Positions 34,703 to 42,903 are shown, numbered from the stretch's first letter. The stretch is DNA of 64,000 bases from Variovorax sp. Root318D1 (GCF_001424835.1 NZ_LMCQ01000021.1:125503-189502); one strand, 5' to 3'. Numbers and translations are program-made. The notes: a model not told the origin generated them from the sequence alone.

Positions 34703-34857
34703 AAACCTCGGGTTCTCCCCTCTGAAAAAACAACAGCTCCCAATGAAAAAACCACTTTTTCCCTTGGAAACGCGTTTTTTCTCCTTTAGCATCCGCAATG
34801 CCACTGGAGACGCAAGTTTTTCATTGGTGAACGTTCAACCAAAAAAGGAAATCAACC

Positions 34858-35310
34858 ATGGCAACTGCAAAGAAGGCTCCGGCCAAGAAAGCTCCGGCAA
34901 AGAAAGCCGCTCCCGCTAAGAAGGCTGCGGCTCCTGCGAAGAAGGCTGCACCGGCCAAGAAGGCTGCTGCTCCCGCAAAGAAGGCTGCCGCTCCTGCGAA
35001 GAAGGCTGCTGCTCCGGCAAAGAAGGCTGCTCCTGCAAAGAAGGCCGCTCCCGCCAAGAAGCGCACGCCCAACGCCGCGTTCATGAAGGCCCTGACCCCC
35101 AGCCCGGCACTCGCCGCTGTGGTCGGTTCGACGCCTCTGCCGCGCACCGCCGTCGTGAGCAAGCTGTGGGACTACATCAAGAAGAACAACCTTCAAGACA
35201 AGGCCAACAAGCGCAACATCAACGCCGACGCCAAGCTGAAGGAAATCTTCGGCAAGCCGCAAGTCTCGATGTTCGAACTGGCTGCGCTGATCGGCAAGCA
35301 CGTCAAGTAA
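34858..35310 (+). CDS. Histone H1-like tail fused to a SWIB/MDM2 domain
   Basis: A 150-aa protein in two parts. Residues 1 to about 68 are Lys/Ala/Pro repeats of the AAPAKKA type, like eukaryotic H1 and Bordetella BpH1/BpH2 tails, expected to bind DNA without sequence preference. Residues ~75-150 form a SWIB/MDM2 domain (PRTAVVSKLWDYIKKNNLQD, RNINADAKLKEIFGK, MFELAALIGKHVK), otherwise known from chromatin remodellers and Chlamydia. It is probably a nucleoid protein. AAAGGA lies eight bases before the ATG, and a strong terminator follows, so it is monocistronic. Confidence 0.9.
   Translation: MATAKKAPAKKAPAKKAAPAKKAAAPAKKAAPAKKAAAPAKKAAAPAKKAAAPAKKAAPAKKAAPAKKRTPNAAFMKALTPSPALAAVVGSTPLPRTAVVSKLWDYIKKNNLQDKANKRNINADAKLKEIFGKPQVSMFELAALIGKHVK
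34863..35062 (+). repeat. Tandem DNA repeats encoding the PAKKA tail
   Basis: Imperfect units of 12-18 bases built on AAGAAGGCTGC and GCTCC(T/G)GC recur about ten times through the N-terminal half of the H1-like gene. Such repeats slip readily during replication, so tail length is likely to vary between strains. Confidence 0.8.
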
Positions 35311-35346
35311 GCGCTCGGGCACTGCGCGTTCATCGCGCTCCCGAAT

Positions 35347-35376
35347 CAAAAAGCCGGCACATGCCGGCTTTTTTTT
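35347..35376 (+). terminator. Rho-independent terminator after the SWIB gene
   Basis: Perfect stem AAGCCGGC/GCCGGCTT (35351-35370) with ACAT loop and a run of T residues on the + strand. It lies 37 bases after the stop codon of the H1-SWIB gene. Confidence 0.9.
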
Positions 35377-35487
35377 GCCCGGACCCGCCTGCGTTGCAGC
35401 AGACCGGTTGTGATGTACTCACGAGAAGTCGAACCTCAGCTGCAAATGTCTCCGGCAATTCTGTGCGTCCGCTCTCAACGCCTTGCG

Positions 35488-35510
35488 TTAATTCACCAAC
35501 TGGTTAAATT
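35488..35510 (+). promoter_or_regulatory. Candidate TetR operator, autoregulatory site
   Basis: An imperfect dyad (TTAATTCACCA, then TGGTTAAATT) ends seven bases before the ATG of the TetR-family gene. Its left half, TTAATTCACCA, reappears exactly (on the other strand) in the dyad before the downstream Bug gene at 36257-36278, which supports both being binding sites of this regulator. Confidence 0.65.
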
Positions 35511-35516
35511 CGCGCC

Positions 35517-36173
35517 ATGAAAGCCCCCAAGGATCTCCCACCCGAAATCGCCGAACCGCGCTCGCGCGACGCCGATCGCTCGCAACTCGCGATTCTTGCG
35601 TCGGCGCGCGACGAGTTTTCCGAACGAGGCCTGGCCGGCGCGCGCATGGACAGCATCGCGGCGCGCGCAGGCCTGAACAAGCGACTCATCTACTATTACT
35701 TCGGCAGCAAGGACGACCTGTTCCTGGCTGTGCTCGAGCGCACCTATGCCGACATCCGCCAGGCCGAACAGCAGCTGCACCTGGATGAAATGGACCCGGT
35801 CGAGGCCATTCGCCAGCTAGTCTCTTTCACCTGGCACTACTACCTGGAGCACCCCGAGTTCATCACGCTGCTGAACAGCGAGAACCTGCATTGCGCCGAG
35901 CATCTCAAGCGGTCCGAGCGCATCCAGGAAATGAACTCGCCGCTGGTGCAGCTGCTCGATACGGTGCTTGAGCGCGGCAAGCGCGACAAGCTGTTCCGCG
36001 CCGGCGTCGACCCGGTGCAGCTGTACATCTCGATCGCTTCGCTCTGCTACTTCTACCTGTCGAACAACCACACGCTTTCGGCCGTCTTCGGCCGTGACTT
36101 GCGCGCGCCCAAGGCCATGGCGCAGCGCCTCTCGCACATGACCGACCTCGTGCTGGGCTACGTGCTGCACTGA
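35517..36173 (+). CDS. TetR/AcrR-family transcriptional regulator
   Basis: A 218-aa repressor-type protein. The N-terminal helix-turn-helix spans about residues 20-66 (AILASARDEFSERG, MDSIAARAGLNKRLIYYYFGSKDDLF). The C-terminal ligand domain resembles the RutR/NemR-like group (HYYLEHPEFITLLNSENL) and probably binds a small metabolite of the downstream pathway. It precedes the Bug protein operon by 144 bases; matching dyads before both units suggest it controls itself and that operon. Effector unknown. Confidence 0.9.
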   Translation: MKAPKDLPPEIAEPRSRDADRSQLAILASARDEFSERGLAGARMDSIAARAGLNKRLIYYYFGSKDDLFLAVLERTYADIRQAEQQLHLDEMDPVEAIRQLVSFTWHYYLEHPEFITLLNSENLHCAEHLKRSERIQEMNSPLVQLLDTVLERGKRDKLFRAGVDPVQLYISIASLCYFYLSNNHTLSAVFGRDLRAPKAMAQRLSHMTDLVLGYVLH

Positions 36174-36256
36174 GCCCTCCGGGCGCCTTCCTGCATCTCC
36201 GGGTATGTACCAATCCGCAGCGGTTGCGCTGCGGCGGCAGCCTTTTTAGAATTGCC

Positions 36257-36278
36257 AATTCACTCACTGGTGAATTAA
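36257..36278 (+). promoter_or_regulatory. Candidate TetR operator before the catabolic operon
   Basis: AATTCAC-TCACTG-GTGAATT is a perfect 7-bp-armed inverted repeat extended by AA, 40 bases before the ATG of the Bug-protein gene. On the opposite strand it begins TTAATTCACCA, the same half-site found directly before the tetR gene. Confidence 0.7.
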
Positions 36279-36317
36279 TCGGCAAGACAAGGCGGCCCGA
36301 CCGCACGGAGACAACCC

Positions 36318-37301
36318 ATGAAGCAACTTGTACGCACCACTGCACTCGCCACGCTCACCTGCCTCGCCGCCTTGATGCCGGGGCTAGCCTCGGCACAGGG
36401 CGGATATCCCAACAAGCCCATTCGGGTGATCGTGCCCTTCGCAGCCGGCAGCACCACCGACATCATTGCGCGAGCCATTGCCGACAAGATGGGCCAGAGC
36501 ATGGGCCAGACGCTGGTCGTGGACAACCGCGGCGGCGCCAGCGGCACCATCGGCCAGCAGGCCGTGGCCACGGCCGCGCCGGACGGCTACACGATCATGA
36601 TTCACTCGTCGTCGCACACGGTGAGCCCTTCGACGTTCGCAAAGCTGCCGTTCGACACGGTGAACGACTTCGCCGGTGTCACGCCCATTTCGTCGCTGCC
36701 CAATGCGCTGGTGATCTCGCCTTCGAAGAACATCAAGACGCTGCAGGAGCTGGTTGCGGCGGCCAAGGCCAAGCCCGGCACCATCAACTTCGCCTCTGCG
36801 GGCCAGGGCAGCGCCACCCACCTCAACGCCGAGAAGTTCAAGCTGGCCGCGAAGATCGACGCCACCAACATCCCGTTCAAGGGCTCGGCAGAGGCCGTGA
36901 CTGAAGTGCTGTCGGGACGCGTCGACTACTACTTCTCGCCCATCGCGCCGGTCATCGGCCAGATCAAGGATGGGCAATTGCTGGCACTGGCGGTCGGCTC
37001 GCCCAAGCGCGCTGCGGCCCTGCCCGACGTGCCGACCACGGCTGAAGCCGGTGTGCCGGGCTCCGAGTTCAACTTCTGGATCGGAATGATGGCGCCGGCA
37101 AAGACGCCGCGCGACATCGTCAACCGGCTGCACGACGAAGTGGCCAAGGCCTTGGCTTCGCCCGAGGTCAAGGAACGCTTCCTGAAGCTCGGCGCCGATG
37201 CATGGACGCTCAAGCCGGAGCAGTTCGACGCGTACATCAAGGACGAAATCAAGACCAACGCGACGTTGGTCAAGGCCGCCGGCCTGACGCCGACGCAGTG
37301 A
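36318..37301 (+). CDS. Periplasmic Bug/TctC-family substrate-binding protein
   Basis: Solute-binding protein of the tripartite tricarboxylate transporter type. A Sec signal peptide ends near residue 27 (LASAQGG), followed by YPNKPIRVIVPFAAGSTTDIIAR, the family's opening, and VVDNRGGASGTIG. Length 327 aa is normal. No TctA or TctB gene is nearby, which is usual for the many orphan Bug proteins of Burkholderiales. As the first gene of the TetR-controlled operon it probably binds the carboxylate or sugar-acid that the enzymes downstream degrade. Confidence 0.92.
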   Translation: MKQLVRTTALATLTCLAALMPGLASAQGGYPNKPIRVIVPFAAGSTTDIIARAIADKMGQSMGQTLVVDNRGGASGTIGQQAVATAAPDGYTIMIHSSSHTVSPSTFAKLPFDTVNDFAGVTPISSLPNALVISPSKNIKTLQELVAAAKAKPGTINFASAGQGSATHLNAEKFKLAAKIDATNIPFKGSAEAVTEVLSGRVDYYFSPIAPVIGQIKDGQLLALAVGSPKRAAALPDVPTTAEAGVPGSEFNFWIGMMAPAKTPRDIVNRLHDEVAKALASPEVKERFLKLGADAWTLKPEQFDAYIKDEIKTNATLVKAAGLTPTQ

Positions 37302-37355
37302 TCCGCCGCTCTGCTGTTCTCCCCCTTTCCCTCCAACTTTTTCTCGGCTGAAGAC

Positions 37356-38519
37356 ATGGCTACACAACGACTCGGAATCATCATGCACGGCGTCACGGGC
37401 CGCATGGGCATGAACCAGCACCTGATCCGCTCGATCTGCGCGATCCGCGCACAAGGCGGCGTCACACTGTCGAACGGCGACAAGGTCATGCCCGACCCCA
37501 TCCTCATCGGCCGCAACGCCGAGAAGATGGAAGCGCTCGCCAAGACGCACAACATCGCGCGCTGGGGCACCGACCTCGACAAGGCGCTCGAGAACAAGGA
37601 AGACACGATCTTCTTCGACGCCGGCACCACGCAGATGCGCCCCACACTGCTGGCCAAGGCCATCCGCGCCGGCAAGCACGTGTACTGCGAGAAGCCGATT
37701 GCCACCAACCTGAACGAGGCTGTCGAGATCGCGCGGCTGGCCGAAGGCTCGGGCCTGAAGCACGGTGCCGTGCAGGACAAGCTCTTCTTGCCGGGCCTGC
37801 GCAAGCTCGACATGCTGCGCCGCGCGGGCTTCTTCGGCCGCATGCTCAGCGTGCGCCTCGAATTCGGCTACTGGGTGTTCGAGGGCGACCTGCAGCCCAT
37901 TCAGCGCCCGAGCTGGAACTACCGCAAGGAAGATGGCGGCGGCATGATCCTGGACATGATGTGCCACTGGCGCTATGTGCTGGACAACCTGTTCGGCGAG
38001 GTGAAGTCGGTGTCGTGCATCGGGGCCACCCACATTCCCAAGCGCTGGGACGAAGCCGGCAAGCCGTATGAAGCCACCGCCGACGACGCCGCGTACGCCA
38101 CCTGCGAACTCACCGGCCACAACGGCGAGCCGGTGATCGCGCAGATCAACATGAGCTGGGTCACGCGCGTGCGCCGCGACGACCTCGTGACCTTCCACGT
38201 GGACGGTACCGACGGCTCGGCCGTGGCCGGCCTTTCGAGCTGCCGCGCCCAGTCGCGCGTGGCCACGCCGCGCCCAGTGTGGAACCCCGACGAGAAGCAA
38301 ATGATGAATTTCTTCGACCAGTGGCAGGAGATTCCGGATTCGCAGGCGTATGACAACGGCTTCAAGATCCAGTGGGAGCACTTCATTCGCCACGTGGTCG
38401 AGAACGAGCCCTACAAGTGGACGCTGCCCGAAGGCGCCAAGGGCGTGCAGCTGGTCGAGGCCGCACTCGAGTCGTGGAAGGACCGCCGCTGGATCGATGT
38501 GCCGCAACTGAAGATCTGA
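37356..38519 (+). CDS. Gfo/Idh/MocA-family oxidoreductase
   Basis: NAD(P)-dependent dehydrogenase of 387 aa. An unusual Rossmann start (LGIIMHGVTGRMGMNQHL) precedes FDAGTTQMRPTLLAKAI, the family motif YCEKPIATNLNEAVE (substrate-pocket EKP) and DMMCHWRYVLDNLFG, where the D-x4-H pair fits the catalytic region. Members oxidise or reduce sugars, inositols and sugar acids. It is ten bases ahead of the DUF993 gene and 54 after the Bug gene, in the same operon. Substrate unknown. Confidence 0.88.
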   Translation: MATQRLGIIMHGVTGRMGMNQHLIRSICAIRAQGGVTLSNGDKVMPDPILIGRNAEKMEALAKTHNIARWGTDLDKALENKEDTIFFDAGTTQMRPTLLAKAIRAGKHVYCEKPIATNLNEAVEIARLAEGSGLKHGAVQDKLFLPGLRKLDMLRRAGFFGRMLSVRLEFGYWVFEGDLQPIQRPSWNYRKEDGGGMILDMMCHWRYVLDNLFGEVKSVSCIGATHIPKRWDEAGKPYEATADDAAYATCELTGHNGEPVIAQINMSWVTRVRRDDLVTFHVDGTDGSAVAGLSSCRAQSRVATPRPVWNPDEKQMMNFFDQWQEIPDSQAYDNGFKIQWEHFIRHVVENEPYKWTLPEGAKGVQLVEAALESWKDRRWIDVPQLKI

Positions 38520-38529
38520 GGCGGCAAGC

Positions 38530-39717
38530 ATGGCACTCACCCTGAACCTCCCCACCGCGAGCGGCACGCTCGCACCCTACGCCCTGCGCGGCACCGCGCC
38601 GGTGAAGCCCGATGCGGGCGTCAAGTTCAATCGCATCGCCTACTCGGCGGCGCACGTTGTGGCCGATCCACTGGCTGCTATCGACCCGTGGCTGCAATCG
38701 GCGGTCGACTGGGACGCCACCATCGCCTACCGACGCCATCTGTTCTCGCTGGGTCTGGGCGTGGCCGAGGCCATGGACACGGCTCAGCGCGGCATGGGCC
38801 TGGACTGGCCGACCTCGCTCGAACTGATCCGCCGCTCGCTCGATGCGGCCAAGGACGTGCCGGGCGCGTTGGTCGCCTCGGGGTGCGGCACCGACCACCT
38901 GAACATCGACGAGGTGAAGAGCGTCGACGACGTGATTCGTGGCTACGAAGAGCAGATGGCCGCCATCGAGGCGCTGGGCGGCAAGCTGATCGTGATGGCG
39001 AGCCGTGCATTGGCCCGGGTGGCAAAGAGCCCCGCCGACTACGAGCGCGTGTACGACCGCATCCTGAGTCAGTCGAAGCAGCCGGTGGTGCTGCATTGGC
39101 TGGGGGACATGTTCGATCCGGCCCTTGCGGGCTACTGGGGCAGCAAGGACACCGATGCGGCAATGGACACGGCGCTCGCGGTCATTGCCGCGCATCCGCA
39201 CAAGGTGGACGGCATCAAGATTTCGCTGCTCGACAAGGACAAGGAAATCGCGATGCGGCGCCGCCTCCCGGCAGGCGTTCGCATGTACACCGGCGACGAC
39301 TTCAACTACGCCGAGCTGATCGCCGGCGACGGCTTCGGCAGCGAGCCGACGCACGGCCAGAGCGATGCGCTGCTGGGCATCTTCGACGCCATTGCCCCGG
39401 CGGCCAGCGCCGCACTGGGCGCGCTGGCGCAGGGCAACACCGAAAAATTCCACGCGATCCTCGGCCCGACGGTGCCGCTGTCGCGCCACATCTTTGCGGC
39501 GCCGACGCGCTTCTACAAGACCGGCGTGGTGTTCATGGCCTGGCTCAACGGCCATCAGAAGCACTTCACGATGGTCGGCGGCCAGCAGAGCACGCGGTCG
39601 CTGCAGCACTTTGCCGAGTTGTTCCGGCTGGCCGATGCGGCGAACCTGCTGGAGCATCCGGAGCTGGCGGTTCAACGCATGAAGACGCTGCTTGCAGTAC
39701 ACGGCGTGGAAGGCTGA
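38530..39717 (+). CDS. DUF993 family protein (DapA-like TIM barrel)
   Basis: A 395-aa protein of the DUF993 family, often labelled dihydrodipicolinate synthase-like. Visible segments are VKFNRIAYSAAHVVADP, GALVASGCGTDHLN, KQPVVLHWLGDMFDPALAGYWG and VDGIKISLLDKDKEI; the Lys in GIKIS sits where the Schiff-base lysine of the DapA fold would be. Members accompany Gfo/Idh/MocA dehydrogenases and sugar isomerases in catabolic operons. An aldolase or lyase reaction on a keto-sugar intermediate is plausible but unproven. Spacing to the next gene is ten bases. Confidence 0.82.
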   Translation: MALTLNLPTASGTLAPYALRGTAPVKPDAGVKFNRIAYSAAHVVADPLAAIDPWLQSAVDWDATIAYRRHLFSLGLGVAEAMDTAQRGMGLDWPTSLELIRRSLDAAKDVPGALVASGCGTDHLNIDEVKSVDDVIRGYEEQMAAIEALGGKLIVMASRALARVAKSPADYERVYDRILSQSKQPVVLHWLGDMFDPALAGYWGSKDTDAAMDTALAVIAAHPHKVDGIKISLLDKDKEIAMRRRLPAGVRMYTGDDFNYAELIAGDGFGSEPTHGQSDALLGIFDAIAPAASAALGALAQGNTEKFHAILGPTVPLSRHIFAAPTRFYKTGVVFMAWLNGHQKHFTMVGGQQSTRSLQHFAELFRLADAANLLEHPELAVQRMKTLLAVHGVEG

Positions 39718-39727
39718 TCGAAAAGCT

Positions 39728-40606
39728 ATGCGCGACTTCTCGCAGAACCACGACTGGCTGTCGATCAACACCGCGACCGTCCGCAAACAACTCGGCGCCG
39801 AGGTGCCGCTGGACCGCATCATCGACCAGTGCGCCGAGCGCGGCATTCGCGCCATCAGCCCCTGGCGCGACCAGGTGGCCGCCGTCGGGCTCGACAAGAT
39901 TGCAAAGCAGTTGAAGGAACATGGCATCGGTCTTTCGGGCTACTGCCGCGGCGGCTTCTTCCCAGCGGCCGATGCAACAGGCCTCAAGGCTGCACTGGAC
40001 GACAACCGCCGCGCCATCGACGAAGCGAAGACGCTCGATGCGCCCTGCCTCGTGCTGGTCGTCGGCGCCCTCCCCGGCGCACTCGAAGGCAAAGCGGCCT
40101 ACAAGGACATCGCCCGTGCGCGCAACGAGGTGCGCGACGGCATCGCCGCCTCGCTCGAATACGCCCGCGAAGTCGGCATGCCGCTGGCCATCGAGCCGCT
40201 GCATCCCATGCAAGCCGCCGACCGCGCCTGCATCAACACGCTCGAACATGCGCTCGACATTTGCGACGAGCTCGACGCGGACAAGAGCGGCATGCTCGGC
40301 GTGGCGCTGGACATCTATCACGTCTGGTGGGACCCGAAGCTGCAGCAGCAGATCGCCCGCGCCGGCCGCGAACGCCTCTTGGCGTACCACGTCTGCGACT
40401 GGCTCACGCCGACGCGCGACTTGCTGTCCGACCGCGGGATGATGGGCGATGGCGTGGTCGAGTTGAAGAAGATCCGCGGCTGGGTTGAGGACGCGGGGTT
40501 CACGGGGTTCTGCGAGGTCGAGATTTTTTCCAACCTCGACTGGTGGCAGCGTGCCGGGAGCGAAACGCTCGACGTGTGTATCGAGCGGCACAAACAGGCC
40601 GTCTAG
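39728..40606 (+). CDS. Sugar phosphate isomerase/epimerase family (xylose isomerase-like TIM barrel)
   Basis: A 292-aa AP-endonuclease-2-like TIM barrel, probably metal-dependent. Likely metal ligands are in LAIEPLHPMQ (Glu), LGVALDIYHVWWDP (Asp, His), YHVCDW and the Glu of GFCEVEIFS. Start ATG 39728 is preferred over an upstream in-frame ATG that lies within the DUF993 gene. It is the last gene of the TetR-controlled operon. Relatives act on keto-sugars or sugar lactones after a Gfo/Idh/MocA dehydrogenase; the exact substrate is unknown. Confidence 0.87.
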   Translation: MRDFSQNHDWLSINTATVRKQLGAEVPLDRIIDQCAERGIRAISPWRDQVAAVGLDKIAKQLKEHGIGLSGYCRGGFFPAADATGLKAALDDNRRAIDEAKTLDAPCLVLVVGALPGALEGKAAYKDIARARNEVRDGIAASLEYAREVGMPLAIEPLHPMQAADRACINTLEHALDICDELDADKSGMLGVALDIYHVWWDPKLQQQIARAGRERLLAYHVCDWLTPTRDLLSDRGMMGDGVVELKKIRGWVEDAGFTGFCEVEIFSNLDWWQRAGSETLDVCIERHKQAV

Positions 40607-40632
40607 GTTCGGTTGGCGGAGGAGCATTCAGG

Positions 40633-40836
40633 GCGCGTGCACAGGCCACCGGGTACTCCCCTCCGCGAATGTCCCCCGCCTTCGGCTCCTCCTTTATTTC
40701 GCTGCGGGGAGCACCCGGCGCCCTCTCTGAGAAACGATCCCGTCGATGGGGTGCCTTGCGCAGCGAAATAAAGGGGGAGGCCGCAGGCCGGAGGACATTC
40801 GCGGAGCAAGGTACCCCGTCGGCGGGACGCGCACCA
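40633..40836. repeat. Large imperfect palindrome (~200 bp)
   Basis: An intergenic inverted repeat between the isomerase and glycosylase genes. Perfect blocks include CTCCGCGAATGTCC (40661-40674) against its complement at 40793-40806, CCTTTATTTCGCTGCG (40691-40706) against 40759-40774, and GCACCC (40711-40716) against 40749-40754. The outer arms match less well. It has no coding capacity. The size and symmetry suggest a dispersed palindromic element or a small non-autonomous mobile element; a single copy is seen in this window. Confidence 0.8.
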
Positions 40837-40883
40837 CGAACAGCAGCACGCAGAATCGCGCCACCTGTGCTGCAATCCGCCAC

Positions 40884-41978
40884 ATGGCTACCCCGACCCT
40901 CAACGACCTGCGCCGCTATGCAGTAGCGCGCACCCTCTTCAAGCCGACCACGCTGCCGTCAGCGATCCGCCAACTCGGCTTCGTTCAGGCCGACCCGATC
41001 CGCGCACCCGCGCGCGCCCAAGACCTGACGCTGCGCCACCGCGTGAAAGACTACCGCGCGGGCGATCTCGAAAGCCGCTACACGCGGCTTGCCATCGAGG
41101 AAGACTGCCTCGTCAACTATGGCTTTCTGCCGCGCGAACACCTGGCGCTGATGCATCCGCGTGAAGCCAAGCAGCCCTGGGATGCCGACACTCACCGCAA
41201 GGCTGCCGACGTGTTGGCCTTCGTGCGCGAACGCGGACCGGTGCATCCGCGCGAAGTTGAACAGCACTTCGCGCATGGCCGCGTGAAGAACTACTGGGGC
41301 GGTTCGAGCAACGCCACCACGCGCCTGCTCGACGGCCTGCACTACCGCGGCATGCTGCGCGTGGTGCGCCGCGACAGCGGCACGCGCGTCTACGAGGCCG
41401 TGACCCATCTGCCCGCCGACGAGAGCCCCGCTGGCCGTGCGCAACGCGCCGCCGCGCTCATCGAGCTGGTGGTGCGCAAGTACGCTCCGCTGCCCGCTGC
41501 AAGCCTGACCTACCTCGTGCGGCTGCTCGGCTACGGTGCGCCGCATCTCGCGGCGCAAACGCAGGCCGCGCTGCGCCTGGCGCGCGAAGAACAACTCGCC
41601 AGTTGCAAGATCGACGGCACCACCTGGTACTGGCCCGCCGGCGAGAACCCGGCCTCGAAGCGCCACGCGCCCGACGACGCTGTGCGCCTGCTCGCCCCCT
41701 TCGACCCCGTGGTGTGGGACCGTCGCCGCTTCGAGCTGCTGTGGGGCTGGACATACAAGTTCGAGGCCTACACGCCGGCGCCGAAGCGGCAGTTCGGCTA
41801 CTACGCGCTGCCGCTGCTTTGGCACGACCGCGTGATCGGCTGGGCCAACGTGAGCGCACCGGAGGGCCGATTGCAGCCGGCCTTTGGCTACGTCGACAAG
41901 AAGCCGCGCGACGCGGCGTTTCGCGAAGCGCTCGACGAGGAGCTGCACCGCATGACGCAGTTCCTCGCCGGCCGCTGA
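40884..41978 (+). CDS. YcaQ/AlkZ-like DNA glycosylase (HTH_42 family)
   Basis: A 364-aa member of the winged-helix DNA glycosylase family that removes alkylated or interstrand-crosslinked bases. The proposed catalytic motif is near the N-terminus in FVQADPIRAPARAQDL, with Gln-x-Asp as in E. coli YcaQ rather than the Gln-x-Gln of Streptomyces AlkZ. The C-terminal part has LLAPFDPVVWDRRRFELLWGW and YKFEAYTPAPKRQFGYYALP. Start ATG 40884 is chosen because the upstream frame runs into the palindrome. It stands alone between the palindrome and the FMN riboswitch. Confidence 0.87.
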   Translation: MATPTLNDLRRYAVARTLFKPTTLPSAIRQLGFVQADPIRAPARAQDLTLRHRVKDYRAGDLESRYTRLAIEEDCLVNYGFLPREHLALMHPREAKQPWDADTHRKAADVLAFVRERGPVHPREVEQHFAHGRVKNYWGGSSNATTRLLDGLHYRGMLRVVRRDSGTRVYEAVTHLPADESPAGRAQRAAALIELVVRKYAPLPAASLTYLVRLLGYGAPHLAAQTQAALRLAREEQLASCKIDGTTWYWPAGENPASKRHAPDDAVRLLAPFDPVVWDRRRFELLWGWTYKFEAYTPAPKRQFGYYALPLLWHDRVIGWANVSAPEGRLQPAFGYVDKKPRDAAFREALDEELHRMTQFLAGR

Positions 41979-42086
41979 GCCACCCCGGCAGAATCCCCGC
42001 GCCGCTGAAGGTCTGGCGCACGGGCGACAACCTGCGCCGCCGCTGGCTTCTAGAATCGGCCCGTCGTCCGGCATGCCGGATGGCAA

Positions 42087-42252
42087 GCGTTCTCAGGGCG
42101 GGGCGAAATTCCCCACCGGCGGTAATGGCGGCTTCTTCGAGAGAGGGGCCGCACGAGCCCGCGAGCGCCCGCGGCCTGCAATGGGCTGCGGGGTCAGCAG
42201 ATTTCGGTGCAATTCCGAAGCCGACGGTCACAGTCCGGATGAAAGAGAGCGC
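42087..42252 (+). promoter_or_regulatory. FMN riboswitch (RFN element)
   Basis: The leader contains the hallmarks of the RFN element: TCTCAGGGCGGGGCGAAATT, CCCCACCGGCGGTAAT, AGCCCGCGAGC, then TCAGCAGA, GGTGCAATTCCGAAGCCGAC and GGTCACAGTCCGGATGAAAG. A closing P1 helix forms from GCGTTCTC and GAGAGCGC. A perfect 10-bp GC-rich hairpin (42268-42294) between the aptamer and the gene is the likely expression platform, although it lacks a T-run. It controls the lumazine synthase gene starting at 42356. Confidence 0.96.
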
Positions 42253-42355
42253 GAAATGCGGGCCGGTCCGCGCGCTTTCCATTGAAGCGCGCGGTCTGGC
42301 TTGCGGTTTCGTGCGCCCTGATTCAGGAAACCTGCTTTCAAGCAAGAGGCACACC

Positions 42356-42871
42356 ATGAGTCAGATCAACGACCTTCCCCTTTCCGCCATCGACGCGTCG
42401 GGCAAACCGCGCGGCGAGCGCATCGCATTCGTCGAGGCGCAGTGGCATTCCGACATCGTCCACCAGGCGCGCGACGCCTTCCTTGCCGAAATGGAACGGC
42501 TCGGCGTGCCGCGCGACCTCATCGACGTGTTCGATGTGCCCGGTGCCTTCGAGATCCCGCTGCATGCCAAACGGCTTGCCAACTCGGGCAAGTACGCGGC
42601 CATCGTGGGCTGTGCGCTGGTGGTGGATGGCGGCATCTACCGCCACGAGTTCGTGGCCAGCACCGTGGTCAGCACGCTGATGTCGCTGCAGCTCGAAACC
42701 GACGTGCCGATTTTCTCGGCCGTGCTCACGCCGCACCATTTCCACGAGCACGTGGAGCACCGCAAATACTTCCACCGGCACTTTGCCGTCAAGGGCACCG
42801 AAGTGGCCGAAGCCTGCGTGAAGACGCTCGAAGGCTTGAAGAAGGTCGACGCGGCCCTGGCCATCGCGTGA
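42356..42871 (+). CDS. ribH: 6,7-dimethyl-8-ribityllumazine synthase, RibH2 type
   Basis: Condenses 5-amino-6-ribitylamino-uracil with dihydroxybutanone phosphate in riboflavin synthesis. Visible motifs are RIAFVEAQWHSDIVHQARDAF, VFDVPGAFEIPLHAKRLA, GCALVVDGGIYRHEFVA and LTPHHFHEHVEHRKYF. The VDGGIYRHEFVA form and 171-aa length match the decameric RibH2 group known from Brucella and rhizobia, so this is probably a second paralogue. AGAGG lies seven bases before the ATG. Placement under an FMN riboswitch means it is made when FMN is low. Confidence 0.92.
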   Translation: MSQINDLPLSAIDASGKPRGERIAFVEAQWHSDIVHQARDAFLAEMERLGVPRDLIDVFDVPGAFEIPLHAKRLANSGKYAAIVGCALVVDGGIYRHEFVASTVVSTLMSLQLETDVPIFSAVLTPHHFHEHVEHRKYFHRHFAVKGTEVAEACVKTLEGLKKVDAALAIA

Positions 42872-42903
42872 CAAGCGGCACGAGGCTGCAGTAATCTGCG
42901 CGG

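Noticed and set aside
34852..35349. Long repetitive frames antisense to the H1-SWIB gene
   Set aside because: They are shadows of the PAKKA-coding repeats (giving AFFAGAA-type repeats) and have no independent support.
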